From the NCBI GenBank assembly GCA_016713735.1, contig JADJOP010000008.1, forward strand, positions 1 to 30,628: 30,628 bases of DNA, read 5' to 3'. The stretch comes from Bryobacterales bacterium (GTDB lineage: Bacteria > Acidobacteriota > Terriglobia > Bryobacterales > Bryobacteraceae). The position numbers and the translations under genes were made by a program. The notes beneath the pieces were generated by a model that was not told the DNA's origin, ran no database searches, and worked only from the letters and a program-made list of their open reading frames with translations. Below, in pieces: positions 9,279-17,528 of the stretch (position 1 is its first letter; the number at the start of each line of letters is the position of its first letter).

Positions 9279-10215
9279 TGTTGGCGGTGTGGATGGTGGG
9301 CGTGGCGGGGGCGCAGACGCGCGTGCCGGTGTGGATCGACACCGACCCTTCTGTGGCGCGGGGCGGCAAAGAGGTGGATGACGGGATCGCGTTGCTGCAG
9401 GCGTTCGCGTCGCCGGAGCTGGAGATTCGCGGGGTGAGCATTGTGTTCGGCAATGCGGATCTGGCGGCGGCGAGCAGGATTGGGCGCGAGATTGTGGGGA
9501 GGTTTGGGCCGAAGGGGGTGGTGGTTCACGACGGGGCGGCAGGGGGAAGTGAGTTGGGGAAGGAGACGGCGGCGAGCCGGGCGCTGGCGGCGGAGTTGAG
9601 GCGGGGGCCGCTGACGGTGTTGGCGCTGGGTCCGGCGACGAACGTAGCGACGGTGGTGCGGCGGCATCCGGAACTGGTGGGGCGAATTGAGCGGGTGGTG
9701 GCGGTGGCAGGTCGGCGGCCAGGGCAGCGCTTTAGGGCGGGGCCGAAGCAGAAGACGCCGTTTCGCGATTTGAATTTCGAGTTGGATCCGGAGGCGTTTC
9801 GCGTGTTGCTGGCGGCGCGTGTGCCGCTGGTGCTGGCGCCGTGGAGATTTCCTCGGGCGTGTGGGTGACGCGCGGGGATTTGGAGAAAGCAGCGAAGCGG
9901 AATGCGGGGATGGAGTGGATGCTGCCGGCGCTGCTGGACTGGATTGAGTTGTGGAAGCGGGAGTTTGGCGCGGAGGGTTTCAATCCGTTTGATGCGCTGG
10001 CGGTGGGATATCTGGTGAAGCCGGGTTCGCTTGAGTGCTCACGGATGTGGGCGCGGGTGGAAGAAGCGGCAGACGACACGGGGACGGCTGTTCGCAAGCC
10101 ATATCTGCTGGTGGAGGCGGCGTGGGGCGGTGGCGATGAGGTGACGTACTGCTCACTGGCAACGCCGGAGTTTAAGAGCGATTTGTTGCGGCGGTTGAGC
10201 GGGGAGCGGCGCTGA
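9266..10215 (+). CDS. Exported nucleoside hydrolase (IUNH family), one frameshift
   Basis: Ribohydrolase of the inosine/uridine-preferring family, which cleaves a nucleoside into base and sugar using Ca2+. AAGGAG at 9254-9259 precedes ATG 9266. A short signal peptide (MRGVVLAVWMVGVAGAQT) is followed by VPVWIDTDPSVARGG and KEVDDGIALL, equivalent to the family's DTDPGxDD calcium site with an insertion. Later motifs are FGNADL, LALGPATNVATVV and DLNFELDPEAFR. One missing base near 9838 (LAPW / EISSGVW) splits the gene; corrected length is about 316 residues, normal for the family. The gene lies between the kinase and the GH113-like gene with overlaps at both ends. The signal peptide would put it in the periplasm, apart from the cytoplasmic kinase encoded upstream. 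Confidence 0.75.
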
Positions 10216-11926
10216 TGCCGGCACGCTGGGAGCGGGTGCGGCTGCTGTTCTGGGTGGCGAGTTTTTATCCACTGTATATGGCGGCGCAGGTGTGGGTGCG
10301 CGTGGCACCGGCGTACTTGTTGCACTGGCTGACGGGGGCGGAGGTGGGGCCGTTCAGAGTGGATCCGCTGTTTGTGTCGGCTGGCGCGCGGGGAGGCTCG
10401 GGCGCGGGTGGGTGGTTTGGGCAACAGGGGATGGCGGTGGCGATGGGTGTGGCGGCGTGGGTGGTGCTGGGCTTTGCGCGGAGACGGTGGCCCGATGTGG
10501 CGGGGCGGGCGCTGGCGCTGGTTGGGTTCGTTTTGTGCGGGAACTGGTTGGTTGCCATGTTCTTCCGGGGAGGCTTGCTGGGCCGGGGCGTGTGGGCCGG
10601 GTTGGCGGGAATGGTGCTGGTGGTGGTGGGAGCGCGGTGGGCGGCGGCGACGGTGGCGGGAGGGTATTGGAAGCGGGCGGGGATGGTGGCGGTGGGTTTG
10701 GCGGCGCCGGCGGCGTTGTTGCCCGTGCTGCTTGGCGGCGGGGGGAGAGCCTGGATGATTGCCGCCGCGGCGGGCGTGCTGCTGGTGGGATCGGCGATGG
10801 TGTTTCGATTGAGAGTGGTGGTAGGGGAGGTGCGGGCAGGCTGGGCGGTGGTTGGGGCGGTGGCGTCGGTCCTCATGTTTGGGATGCTGCATCAGGGGCG
10901 CGAGTGGCAGGCGGCACAGCGCGAGGCCGAAGTGAAGCGCGTGCTGGCGGAGTTGCCGAGGCCGGAGGAGGGCGCGCCGTTTCCGAAGTTGTACTTTCAT
11001 CACGGGGTGAATTTCACGGCGAATGGATATGGGTATGAGTCGGAGCAGGCGCGGACGTTGCTGCGGCGGCTGCCGGAGTATGGGATTCGGTCGATCGCGG
11101 TGGTGCCGTATGGCGGGATGGACCGGGGACGATGCGGATGGCGCCGGCGCGGGCGGGGTCGTGGGAGAGCGATGCGGGGGTGGAGATCATTGCGGCCACG
11201 GCGCGCGGGCTGGGCATGAAGGTGATGTTGAAGCCGCATGTGTGGCGGCCGCAGGGGGATCAGCCGCTCACGGGGCAACAGCGCGAGTTGTGGTTTCGGG
11301 AGTATGGCGTGTTTGTGGAGCACTACGCGCGAATGGCGAAACGGATCCATGCGGACACGTTTTGCATTGGGGTGGAGTTTGGGCCGTTGACGGAGGATGA
11401 GGCGCAATGGCGCGCGTTGGTTGCGCGGGTGCGGGCGATCTATGCGGGGCCGCTGGTGTATGCGGCGAACTTCGGGAAGGAGTTTGAGTCGATCCGGTTT
11501 TGGGATGCGCTCGACTACATCGGGCTGGACAATTACTACCCTCTGCCGGACGACTATTCGGCGGCGGCGATTGTGGAGAAGGTGGAGCGGGTGGCGAAGC
11601 ACTATGGGAAGCCGGTGTTGTTGACTGAGGCCGGGTATTCGTCGGCGGTGGGGTCGCATCGGACGCCGTGGGCGGATCATCCGCCGAGCCCGGTATCGAT
11701 GGAGGAGCAGGTGAAGTCGTATGAGGCGATCTTCGCGGGGTTTTCGGAGAAGCCTTGGTTTGCAGGCGTTTACTGGTGGAAGATTGAGACCGATGGCTCG
11801 GGCGGGCCTGCGGACAACAGTATGGTGCCTTGGGGGAAGCCGGCGATGGGGACGCTGAAGAAGTGGTATGGGCGGCCGGATGATTTCGTTCGCGGCTATG
11901 AGGACTGGGCGGGGACGGTTCGTTAG
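10215..11926 (+). CDS. Multi-span membrane domain fused to GH113-like glycosidase, one frameshift
   Basis: The ATG overlaps the previous stop (TGATG) with GGGGAG 8 bases upstream. Residues 1 to about 240 are a hydrophobic domain with about six to eight membrane helices, for example MAVAMGVAAWVVLGFA, MVAVGLAAPAALLPVLL and VVGAVASVLMFGML. From about residue 265 the chain resembles GH113 beta-mannanases: HHGVNFTANGYGYES, IRSIAVVPYG, LGMKVMLKPHVWRPQGD, FCIGVEFG (candidate acid/base Glu), LDYIGLDNYYPLPDD, KPVLLTEAGYSS (candidate nucleophile Glu) and FAGVYWWKIETDG. One indel near 11125 lies between YGGMDRG and TMRMAPARAG, inside the catalytic domain. The fold and both Glu are visible; substrate and topology are inferred. 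The membrane domain resembles no family I can name. Its stop overlaps that of the opposing DUF3179 gene. Confidence 0.7.
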
Positions 11927-13038
11927 GGCGTGGGGCTGGCGGGGAGGGGAGGCTCGCCGACGATGACGGTATCGGGCTGGAAGGCGAGCCAGGCGAAGGT
12001 GAAGAAGACGCCGTGTTCGATGGGCTGGAGGGATTTGCCTTTGTGGGGGCCTTCGATGGCTGAGCCGGTGATGTTCCAGACGCTGCCTGATTGGCGGTCT
12101 TCAATGCGGTTGTTGGCGCGGCGGAAGCGGATGCGGCTGGTAGCATCTTCAGCGCGGAAGACGCCGATGGAGCCGGTGGCGCGGGATTGCGCCATGCGAG
12201 GGGCGTCGACGGGGCTGAGGCCATCCTGGCTGTAGAAGAGCACGATGGGTTGGCCGTCGAGTTTGTCTTCGAGGACGCCGTGGCGGGCGAGTTGGGAGAC
12301 GGGCCAGGCTCGGTAGCCCTTCCCGTTTTTGACGACGACGAGTTTGTCCATGGGGCGCAGGGTGGTGGCGCGGGAAGGGCGGACGGGCATGATGGGGCCT
12401 TTGCCGAATTCGTAGCCGGTGTAGGGGTTGCGGCCGTAGTCGCGCTGGAAACCCGTGTCGCGGCTGAGGACGAGTCCGTTGGGGTAGGACTGCTGGAACT
12501 GGTCGAAGGGGATCATCTGCGAGGGGAGGATGCGGAGCGTTGCGCCGGTGTGGTGGCCGACGATGGCATCGCCGGTGATTTGTTGCCAGAGCGAGTCGGT
12601 TTGGCGATCGTACATCACCATGTCGCTGTTGCGGAGCATGCCGGAGACGCCGAATTCGAGCGTCGAGCCTGAGACGCGGCGGTCAAAGACGAGCGCGCTG
12701 TTGCAAAGCGGGCAGTAGCTGACGAGGATGGGCTGTTCGCCTGCGGTGTCGTTGACGAGTTCGTGCCACATGAGGACTTGCAGTGGGTAGGCGCGGGGCT
12801 GGCCGGTGGAGGTGAAGGCGATGACGAGTTCCTTGGGGGCGAGCCAGTCGACGGTGGCGGCGGGGAGGAAGCGGGGTTTGTCGATGGAGGGGATGCCGTC
12901 CTTGGGCGGGCCTCCGCGAAGGAGTTCCGAGAGCTGGATGGAGCGTTTGGAGGTGTCGGTCTTCCATTCGCCTTGCGCCAATTGCGCGCGGATGGGGAAG
13001 GTGAGGAACAGGAAGAGGAGTACGGGGAGGCACTTCAT
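11923..13038 (-). CDS. DUF3179 domain protein, exported
   Basis: Intact, 371 residues, with ATG at 13038 giving a clear signal peptide (MKCLPVLLFLFLTFPIRA). The mature part carries DUF3179 landmarks: DGIPSIDKPRF, AYPLQVLMWHELVND, PILVSYCPLCNSALVFDR (paired Cys), FGVSGMLRNSDMVMYDRQT, SLWQQITGDAIVG and DYGRNPYTGYE. The family's reaction is unknown; the CPLC motif suggests metal or heme binding or a thiol role. It is last in a leftward run starting with an AhpD-like gene, 50 bases after the deiodinase-like gene, and may belong to the TetR-controlled unit. It converges on the GH113-like gene with stop codons overlapping by two bases. Confidence 0.85.
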   Translation of the reverse strand: MKCLPVLLFLFLTFPIRAQLAQGEWKTDTSKRSIQLSELLRGGPPKDGIPSIDKPRFLPAATVDWLAPKELVIAFTSTGQPRAYPLQVLMWHELVNDTAGEQPILVSYCPLCNSALVFDRRVSGSTLEFGVSGMLRNSDMVMYDRQTDSLWQQITGDAIVGHHTGATLRILPSQMIPFDQFQQSYPNGLVLSRDTGFQRDYGRNPYTGYEFGKGPIMPVRPSRATTLRPMDKLVVVKNGKGYRAWPVSQLARHGVLEDKLDGQPIVLFYSQDGLSPVDAPRMAQSRATGSIGVFRAEDATSRIRFRRANNRIEDRQSGSVWNITGSAIEGPHKGKSLQPIEHGVFFTFAWLAFQPDTVIVGEPPLPASPTP

Positions 13039-13087
13039 GGCTGTGAGTGAGTTCGCTGAACGAGGGGGAACGGTAACGGTGGACGGG

Positions 13088-13930
13088 TCATCTGGCGGCG
13101 AGGATGAGAACGGTGGCCGTCGTTGCGAAGAAGAACCAGATGAGGAGAGCCGCGAGTCCGCGTTTCTCGCGGGGGAGGAAGCGGAGGCGGTCAGCGACCG
13201 TGGCCATGAGGGCGACGGGGAGAGCCATTTTCCAGAAGTCGGCGCGGGCTCCGCGACCGGCATCGTTCAGGACAGGAGTGGTGTAGCCGACCGATTTGAG
13301 GATGGCGGGCAAGGTGCGGGTGGCGGTGAGCGCGGGAGGCGCGCAGCCGGAGGTGACGGCGGCGAGGGCTTCGTCGATGGCGGCGGTTTCGTTGGCCCAC
13401 TGGGCGCGGAAGAGGATGGTGCCTGAGGGCGAGAGGAGATAGGCGCTGTTGGGGCGGCCGCCGAGGGTTTGGTGGAGTGCGCCGTCGATCGTGTCGACAG
13501 CGACATCGAAGGGCAGCCGGCAGACGCGCTTGAGTTCGATGGCGTGTTGCATCTTCTGCTCGAAGGTGTGAGGCTGCGGAATGCGTTCGCCGGGGTGGGC
13601 CTCGCGGACTTGCACTAGGACGAAGTGGACGTGGGCGCCATAGCGGGCGTGGAGTTGCTTCAGGCCGTCGACGCCGCTGACCATGACGGGGCAGGAGCGT
13701 GAGCCGAAGATGAGGAGCAGCGGTTTACGCTGGGCGGCTAGGGAGGCGCTGGTGAGAGCGCCTCCGTTGGTGAGGGGGAGGTGGAAGTCGCCGAGGATGT
13801 CGCGCGGACCGGGTTCACCATCGTGGATGAACATATCGCGGAGGACATCCTGGATGCCGGGATGTTCAAAGCGATAGGGGTGCGGCGAAGCGGACGGGGG
13901 CGTGTGAGCAGTTGCGGGGGCTTGGGGCAT
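13088..13930 (-). CDS. Deiodinase-like thioredoxin-fold protein with C-terminal membrane segments
   Basis: Intact, 280 residues. The core (about residues 40-190) has DFHLPLTNGGALTSASL, KPLLLIFGSRSCPVMVSG, LKQLHARYGAHVHFVLVQV and REAHPGERIPQPHTFEQKM, the layout of the type I iodothyronine deiodinase family (T4_deiodinase) within the thioredoxin superfamily. The Cys in SRSCP sits where vertebrate enzymes have selenocysteine; bacterial members are regarded as thiol oxidoreductases rather than deiodinases. The tail (residues about 230-280) has two hydrophobic stretches, KMALPVALMATVADRL and GLAALLIWFFFATTATVLIL, suggesting a membrane-bound protein. There is no obvious signal peptide, so the domain may face the cytoplasm. 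AGGAAG precedes the start, 15 bases after the hydrolase stop. Reductive or peroxidase-like role is inferred. Confidence 0.65.
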   Translation of the reverse strand: MPQAPATAHTPPSASPHPYRFEHPGIQDVLRDMFIHDGEPGPRDILGDFHLPLTNGGALTSASLAAQRKPLLLIFGSRSCPVMVSGVDGLKQLHARYGAHVHFVLVQVREAHPGERIPQPHTFEQKMQHAIELKRVCRLPFDVAVDTIDGALHQTLGGRPNSAYLLSPSGTILFRAQWANETAAIDEALAAVTSGCAPPALTATRTLPAILKSVGYTTPVLNDAGRGARADFWKMALPVALMATVADRLRFLPREKRGLAALLIWFFFATTATVLILAAR

Positions 13931-13945
13931 GGGGTGGCTTCCTGT

Positions 13946-14722
13946 TCAGTTGCCGGCGTGGTGGCTGAAGAACTGTTCGGCGACGGTGATGAAGCGGATG
14001 GGTTCTTCGGCCATGGGGTGGTGGCCGGAGCCTTCCAGCACTTCGAGGGTGAAGTTGGGGAACCATGCGCCGAGGGTGCCTTGGATGGCTTCCGGGCCGA
14101 AGGCGGGGAAGTCGTGCCGGCCGACGACGGCGAGGACTGGGACGGGGAGTTGCTTGACCTCGCGATGGAAGTCGGTGGCCGACCACATGCGGAGGAAGCC
14201 GGTGGCAGCGGCGGGGTTTACCTGGCTGCGGAACTCGTGGAGATTGGATTCATGCCAGAGCGGGGTGAGGCGGTTGCCAGTGATCATGTGGGCGATGGTC
14301 TTCCAGTCGCCGTCGTCGCCGATGGCGGAGGAGAAGAGGGCCTGGCCGGCGGCGTCGAGAGGGACGCCGCTGGCGGGGACCGGGGTGACGGCGATCAACG
14401 ACTTCACACGATCGGGGGCGTTGGCGGCGAGGCGCTGGGCGACCATGCCGCTCATGGAGTGGCCCATGACGTGGAAGCGCTGCCAGCCGAGTTCAGTGGC
14501 GAGGCGGAGGCCGTCGGTGGCGGCCTCCTGGGCGGTGTAGTCACCGGCGATGTGCATGGAGAGGCCATAGCCGCGGTGGTCCATGAACGCGTAGGTGAAG
14601 CGCTGCTGGTCGAGCAGCGGCCAAACGGGCTGGAAGCTGCGGTGGGTCGCCATCCAGTTGTGCATGACGAGCACCTTTTCCGGCCCGTGGCCGATGAGGG
14701 TGTGACCGTTGGGTGAGGGCAT
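13946..14722 (-). CDS. Alpha/beta-hydrolase
   Basis: Intact, 258 residues, cytoplasmic alpha/beta-hydrolase. The oxyanion-hole segment is VMHNWMATHRSF, followed by YAFMDHRGYGLS. The nucleophile elbow is VMGHSMSGMVA (Ser), the acid is likely Asp in VVGRHDFPAFGPE and the base is His in LEGSGHHPMAEEP, so the triad is complete. AAGGA lies 9 bases before the ATG, directly after the stop of the AhpD-like gene, so the two are cotranscribed. Several esterases, lactonases and haloperoxidase-like enzymes share this layout; the sequence does not fix the substrate. Control by the upstream TetR repressor, responding to a small organic compound, is a reasonable inference. Confidence 0.85.
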   Translation of the reverse strand: MPSPNGHTLIGHGPEKVLVMHNWMATHRSFQPVWPLLDQQRFTYAFMDHRGYGLSMHIAGDYTAQEAATDGLRLATELGWQRFHVMGHSMSGMVAQRLAANAPDRVKSLIAVTPVPASGVPLDAAGQALFSSAIGDDGDWKTIAHMITGNRLTPLWHESNLHEFRSQVNPAAATGFLRMWSATDFHREVKQLPVPVLAVVGRHDFPAFGPEAIQGTLGAWFPNFTLEVLEGSGHHPMAEEPIRFITVAEQFFSHHAGN

Positions 14723-14731
14723 GAGGCGTCC

Positions 14732-15298
14732 TTATGCCTTGGCGGCGACGGCGGGTTCCCAGGCGGCGGGCGCGAACTGCGGATCGAGCGGGGTGCGCGC
14801 GAGGTGGTTGGTGTAGTTGGAGAGCGTCTTCATGCCGACGCCGAGAACGACTTCGAGGGCCTGCTCGCTGGTGTAGCCGGCGGCGAGGAAGCGCTCATAG
14901 GAGGCGGCGGAGGGCCAGCCACGGCGCTCGACGACTTCCCTGGTGAAAATGCGCAGGGCTTCGAGTTTGGAGTCGGCGATGGGTTCGCCATTGCGAATGG
15001 CGTTGACGACTTGCGAGGACACCTTCTGCATGCCGGAGATGGCGGTGTGCGCTGCGACGCAATAGCCGCAGGCGTTTTCGGTGCTGACGGTGAGCAGGAC
15101 GACCTGGCGCTCGGTGGGGTTGAGCGAAGTTTGATCAAAGAGCGCGCCGACGGCGAGGTAGGCCTTGAGGAGCGTGGGGGCGTTGGCCATGTTGCCGAGC
15201 AGGTTCGGGATGAAGCCGAAGCTCTTCTTGGTTTGGGCGAGCACTTCGCGGGCAGGCTCGGGGGCGTTTTGTTCGTTGCGTGGTTTGAGGTTGGTCAT
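14732..15298 (-). CDS. AhpD-like carboxymuconolactone decarboxylase family protein
   Basis: Intact, 188 residues. The CMD/AhpD core shows SFGFIPNLLGNMANAP, an ERQVVLLTVSTENACGYCVA block with a CxxC pair, and AAHTAISG with the conserved His two residues after it. Proteins with this CxxC-x3-H arrangement act as alkylhydroperoxidase-type thiol peroxidases, in contrast to true decarboxylases that lack it. AAAGGAA lies about 8 bases before the ATG. It is the first gene downstream of a perfect palindrome (15332-15353) that lies between it and tetR, so it is the likely direct target of that repressor. The hydrolase, deiodinase-like and DUF3179 genes follow. Confidence 0.85.
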   Translation of the reverse strand: MTNLKPRNEQNAPEPAREVLAQTKKSFGFIPNLLGNMANAPTLLKAYLAVGALFDQTSLNPTERQVVLLTVSTENACGYCVAAHTAISGMQKVSSQVVNAIRNGEPIADSKLEALRIFTREVVERRGWPSAASYERFLAAGYTSEQALEVVLGVGMKTLSNYTNHLARTPLDPQFAPAAWEPAVAAKA

Positions 15299-15331
15299 GT
15301 GAGTTTTTCCTTTCGGTTGGTTGGATGTTCT

Positions 15332-15353
15332 GTCTGGAACAAACGTTCCAGAC
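15332..15353. promoter_or_regulatory. Perfect palindrome, likely TetR operator
   Basis: Nine-base arms GTCTGGAAC and GTTCCAGAC surround a 4-base spacer. It lies 34 bases upstream of the AhpD-like start and 22 bases after the tetR stop, where an operator of a TetR dimer is expected. A matching half-site (TTGGAAC) lies about 30 bases upstream of tetR, near 15994, consistent with autoregulation. Confidence 0.6.
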
Positions 15354-15375
15354 TAGAGTAAAAAAATTCGTGTCT

Positions 15376-15957
15376 TCATGTGAGCAGGCGCGACACCTGG
15401 TTGACGACGGACTCCAGTGTGGTTTTGGGCGCCTGCGAGCGCAGGAGGACCATCAGGCCGACGAGCTGGCTCATGAGTGTGCGGCCCATGTCGGTGGGGT
15501 CGATGTGTTTGGGAATCTGGCCCTGCTCCTGGCCGGCGCGGACCAGATCGGCGAAGAAGCGTTCGACGTCGCGGAGGCCTTCGCGGACAATGAGGGAGAC
15601 CTCTTCATCCTGCGGGGCGACCTCAAGGGCAGAGTTGACCAGGAAGCAGCCGAGGCGGCCCAGAGGGCCACGGGAGCCATCGATCATGCTGCGAAAGACG
15701 GCGGTGATGGCTTCGCGGGGAGGGTATCCGGCGGCGGCGGCGCGAATGGCGGAGGCGCGGTTGTCGGTGTCGTAGCGGCGCAGTGAGCGGATGAGGACGT
15801 CGCGTTTGCTTTTGAACGTATCGTAGAAGCTGCCGCGGTTTATGCCCATGGCCTTGAGGAGCATCTCCATCGAGGTCGCCTCATAGCCGTGGGTCCAGAA
15901 GACCTCCTTGGCTTTGTCCAGCGCCACGTCGATGTCGAACTGTTTATCCCAGGGCAT
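15376..15957 (-). CDS. TetR/AcrR family transcriptional regulator
   Basis: Intact, 193 residues from ATG 15957; a GTG at 15981 with GGGAAG upstream is an alternative, but MPWDKQFDIDVALDKA is the usual opening of this TetR subgroup. The DNA-binding domain reads VFWTHGYEATSMEMLLKAMG and INRGSFYDTFKSKRDVLIRS, a clear TetR helix-turn-helix. The C-terminal ligand domain includes GRLGCFLVNSALEVAPQDEE, the TetR_C-like segment of AcrR/NemR-type repressors. A perfect palindrome follows its stop, in front of the AhpD-like gene. It probably represses the four-gene unit encoded downstream and responds to a reactive or hydrophobic organic molecule; the ligand cannot be read from sequence. Confidence 0.88.
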   Translation of the reverse strand: MPWDKQFDIDVALDKAKEVFWTHGYEATSMEMLLKAMGINRGSFYDTFKSKRDVLIRSLRRYDTDNRASAIRAAAAGYPPREAITAVFRSMIDGSRGPLGRLGCFLVNSALEVAPQDEEVSLIVREGLRDVERFFADLVRAGQEQGQIPKHIDPTDMGRTLMSQLVGLMVLLRSQAPKTTLESVVNQVSRLLT

Positions 15958-16094
15958 GAGGAACTCGTTCCGGCCATTCACAGCTTCCCATGTTTGGAAC
16001 GATCAGTCAAGACAAAGTTCGGATCAGTTGCGGTGGGCTGGCTGGGGCGGATGTGAGGCTCAGGCGGCGGGGATGGCGGGGTTAGCGGCGGGGC

Positions 16095-16871
16095 TCAGGC
16101 CGCGGCGCGGCGGCCGGCGAGGTAGCCTCCGGCGATGGAGGCGAGCATGGCGAGGCCGTGAAAGACGAGAAGGTGGCCGGATTCGTGATCGGGGCAGGAA
16201 ATCTGGAGGGCGAGGAGAGCTACCGTGCCGCCGAAGGCGCCGATGAGGGTTCCGGTGAGGGGCCAATTGAGCGGGTAACCACGACGAGCGAAGGAGAAGG
16301 TGATGGCTGAGGTGAGCAGGGCGATCATGATGCCGCCGGAGAGGCAGGCAATGCCCTCGGCGAAGAAATGCTGCTGGGGATAAGCGTCAAAGAGGAAGAC
16401 CACCAGGGAAGCGAAGCCGAGAGGGAGCAGAAGAAGCGGCGCGAGCGCAGGGACGAATGAGCGCGCGGCCGGGCGGAGGGTGACGTTGAGGCTCAGCGCC
16501 GCGAGGATGACGATGGCGGCAAACAGGGCGCCGAGACTGAGCGACTGCAGAAGGGAAAGCGCGCCATCCCTGCGCCCCATCGTCAACAGATGCAAGCCGG
16601 CAATGGCGGAGGCCAAGGCGATGGCGCCGATGACGACTACGGGAGTTGAGGGCAGCGGATGAACGGGCTTCAGGTCGGCGTGAATGAGCGTGCGCGCGCG
16701 GGCGGCGGCTTCGCTGCCGAGGCCTGAGCCGGGCAGCGGGGACTCGGCCCAGCGGAGGAATTCTTCGCAGCGCCCGCAGGTGCGGAGGTGATCGCTCACG
16801 GCGGCGATCTGTTTCAATTCGGCGATGGGAGTTCCCTCACTGAGGAGGCGGTCGACATCAGCGCAGGTCAT
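16095..16871 (-). CDS. NrsF-like (DUF1109-type) membrane anti-sigma factor with zinc finger
   Basis: Intact, 258 residues. ATG 16869-16871 lies inside the end of the sigma factor gene. The N-terminus has MTCADVDRLLSEG and VSDHLRTCGRCEEFLRW, an H-x3-C-x2-C zinc-finger anti-sigma motif. After residue 75 there are six predicted membrane helices, for example TPVVVIGAIALASAIAGLHL, LGALFAAIVILAALSLNV and WPLTGTLIGAFGGTVALLAL. Six spans plus sigma linkage match the NrsF/DUF1109 anti-sigma group, although typical NrsF proteins lack a classical zf-HC2 motif, so this may be a hybrid. It would keep its sigma factor at the membrane until a signal is sensed. Confidence 0.7.
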   Translation of the reverse strand: MTCADVDRLLSEGTPIAELKQIAAVSDHLRTCGRCEEFLRWAESPLPGSGLGSEAAARARTLIHADLKPVHPLPSTPVVVIGAIALASAIAGLHLLTMGRRDGALSLLQSLSLGALFAAIVILAALSLNVTLRPAARSFVPALAPLLLLPLGFASLVVFLFDAYPQQHFFAEGIACLSGGIMIALLTSAITFSFARRGYPLNWPLTGTLIGAFGGTVALLALQISCPDHESGHLLVFHGLAMLASIAGGYLAGRRAAA

Positions 16872-17405
16872 CGGAATTCTCTCCCTTCCCTTGGCGCAGG
16901 CCCAGCGCCTGACGGATGGACTGGTAGGCGCGATAGGCCTTTTGCTTGACGGCGGCTGTGGTGGAGCCGGTGGCGCGCGCGACCTCGTCGACACTCATGC
17001 CGCTCACCTTGAGCATGAGGAGCACCTCGCGCTGAGCTTCGGGCAGAGATTGCATGGCGGCGAGGACGGTATTGGCTTCGAGGCGGTTTTCCATGGCGGA
17101 GCGGGATCAGCCTGGGGATGGCGGTCGATGCCGTCGATGCTCGATTCGCGGCCGGAGGTTCGCTGCCAGCGGCGGTACTGATCGACGCGGGTGTGACGGG
17201 CAATGGCGAGGACCCAGGGCAGGACGGGATCGCCGGGGCGGTAGGTGTGGCGGGCGCGGTGGATGCGGAGCCAGCATTCCTGCAGGAGGTCTTCGACGAG
17301 ACGGGCATTCCCGGTGAGGGCGTAGTAGAAGCGGGTGAGGATGGGATGGAGGCGGGCGACGAGTTCATCGGCGGCGGCGGGGTCAGCCTGCTGGTAGCGA
17401 GACAT
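16858..17405 (-). CDS. ECF RNA polymerase sigma factor, one frameshift
   Basis: Region 2 reads LVARLHPILTRFYYALTGNA, RLVEDLLQECWLRIHRARH and DPVLPWVLAIARHTRVDQYR. Region 4 reads VLAAMQSLPEAQREVLLMLK, MSVDEVARATGSTTAAVKQK and AYRAYQSIRQALG. An indel near 17095 separates the two halves. The start MSRYQQADP at 17405 is the first in frame; MTNPEEAQQASAEPDVE from ATG 17491, joined by one more indel, is a plausible longer N-terminus. Its stop (16858-16860) lies beyond the start of the anti-sigma gene, so the two overlap by 14 bases and are coupled. The regulon is unknown. Confidence 0.8.
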
Positions 17406-17528
17406 GAGGCCGGAGAGGATTTCGGAGGACTGCTCCTGGTTTCCACGTCCGGTTCCGCCGATGCTTGCTGGGCCTCTTCGGGGTTGGTCATGGGGGATCG
17501 CTCGACGGGCGCAGCGGCAGGGCCACCT

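Noticed and set aside
9732..11003. Long open frame (over 400 codons) on the reverse strand across the nucleoside hydrolase and GH113-like genes
   Set aside because: It is a His/Arg/Pro-rich shadow of GC-rich third positions; the forward frames have signal peptides, family motifs and ribosome sites.
13676..13690. Selenocysteine in the deiodinase-like protein
   Set aside because: The codon is an ordinary Cys codon and the reading frame is open without any internal TGA.
13781..14716. 311-codon forward frame opposite the hydrolase gene
   Set aside because: Low-complexity Gly/Glu/Val-rich translation, antisense to an intact hydrolase with a complete catalytic triad.
17406..17491. Longer start for the second sigma factor at ATG 17491 taken as fixed
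   Set aside because: It needs an additional indel; noted only as an alternative in the sigma entry.
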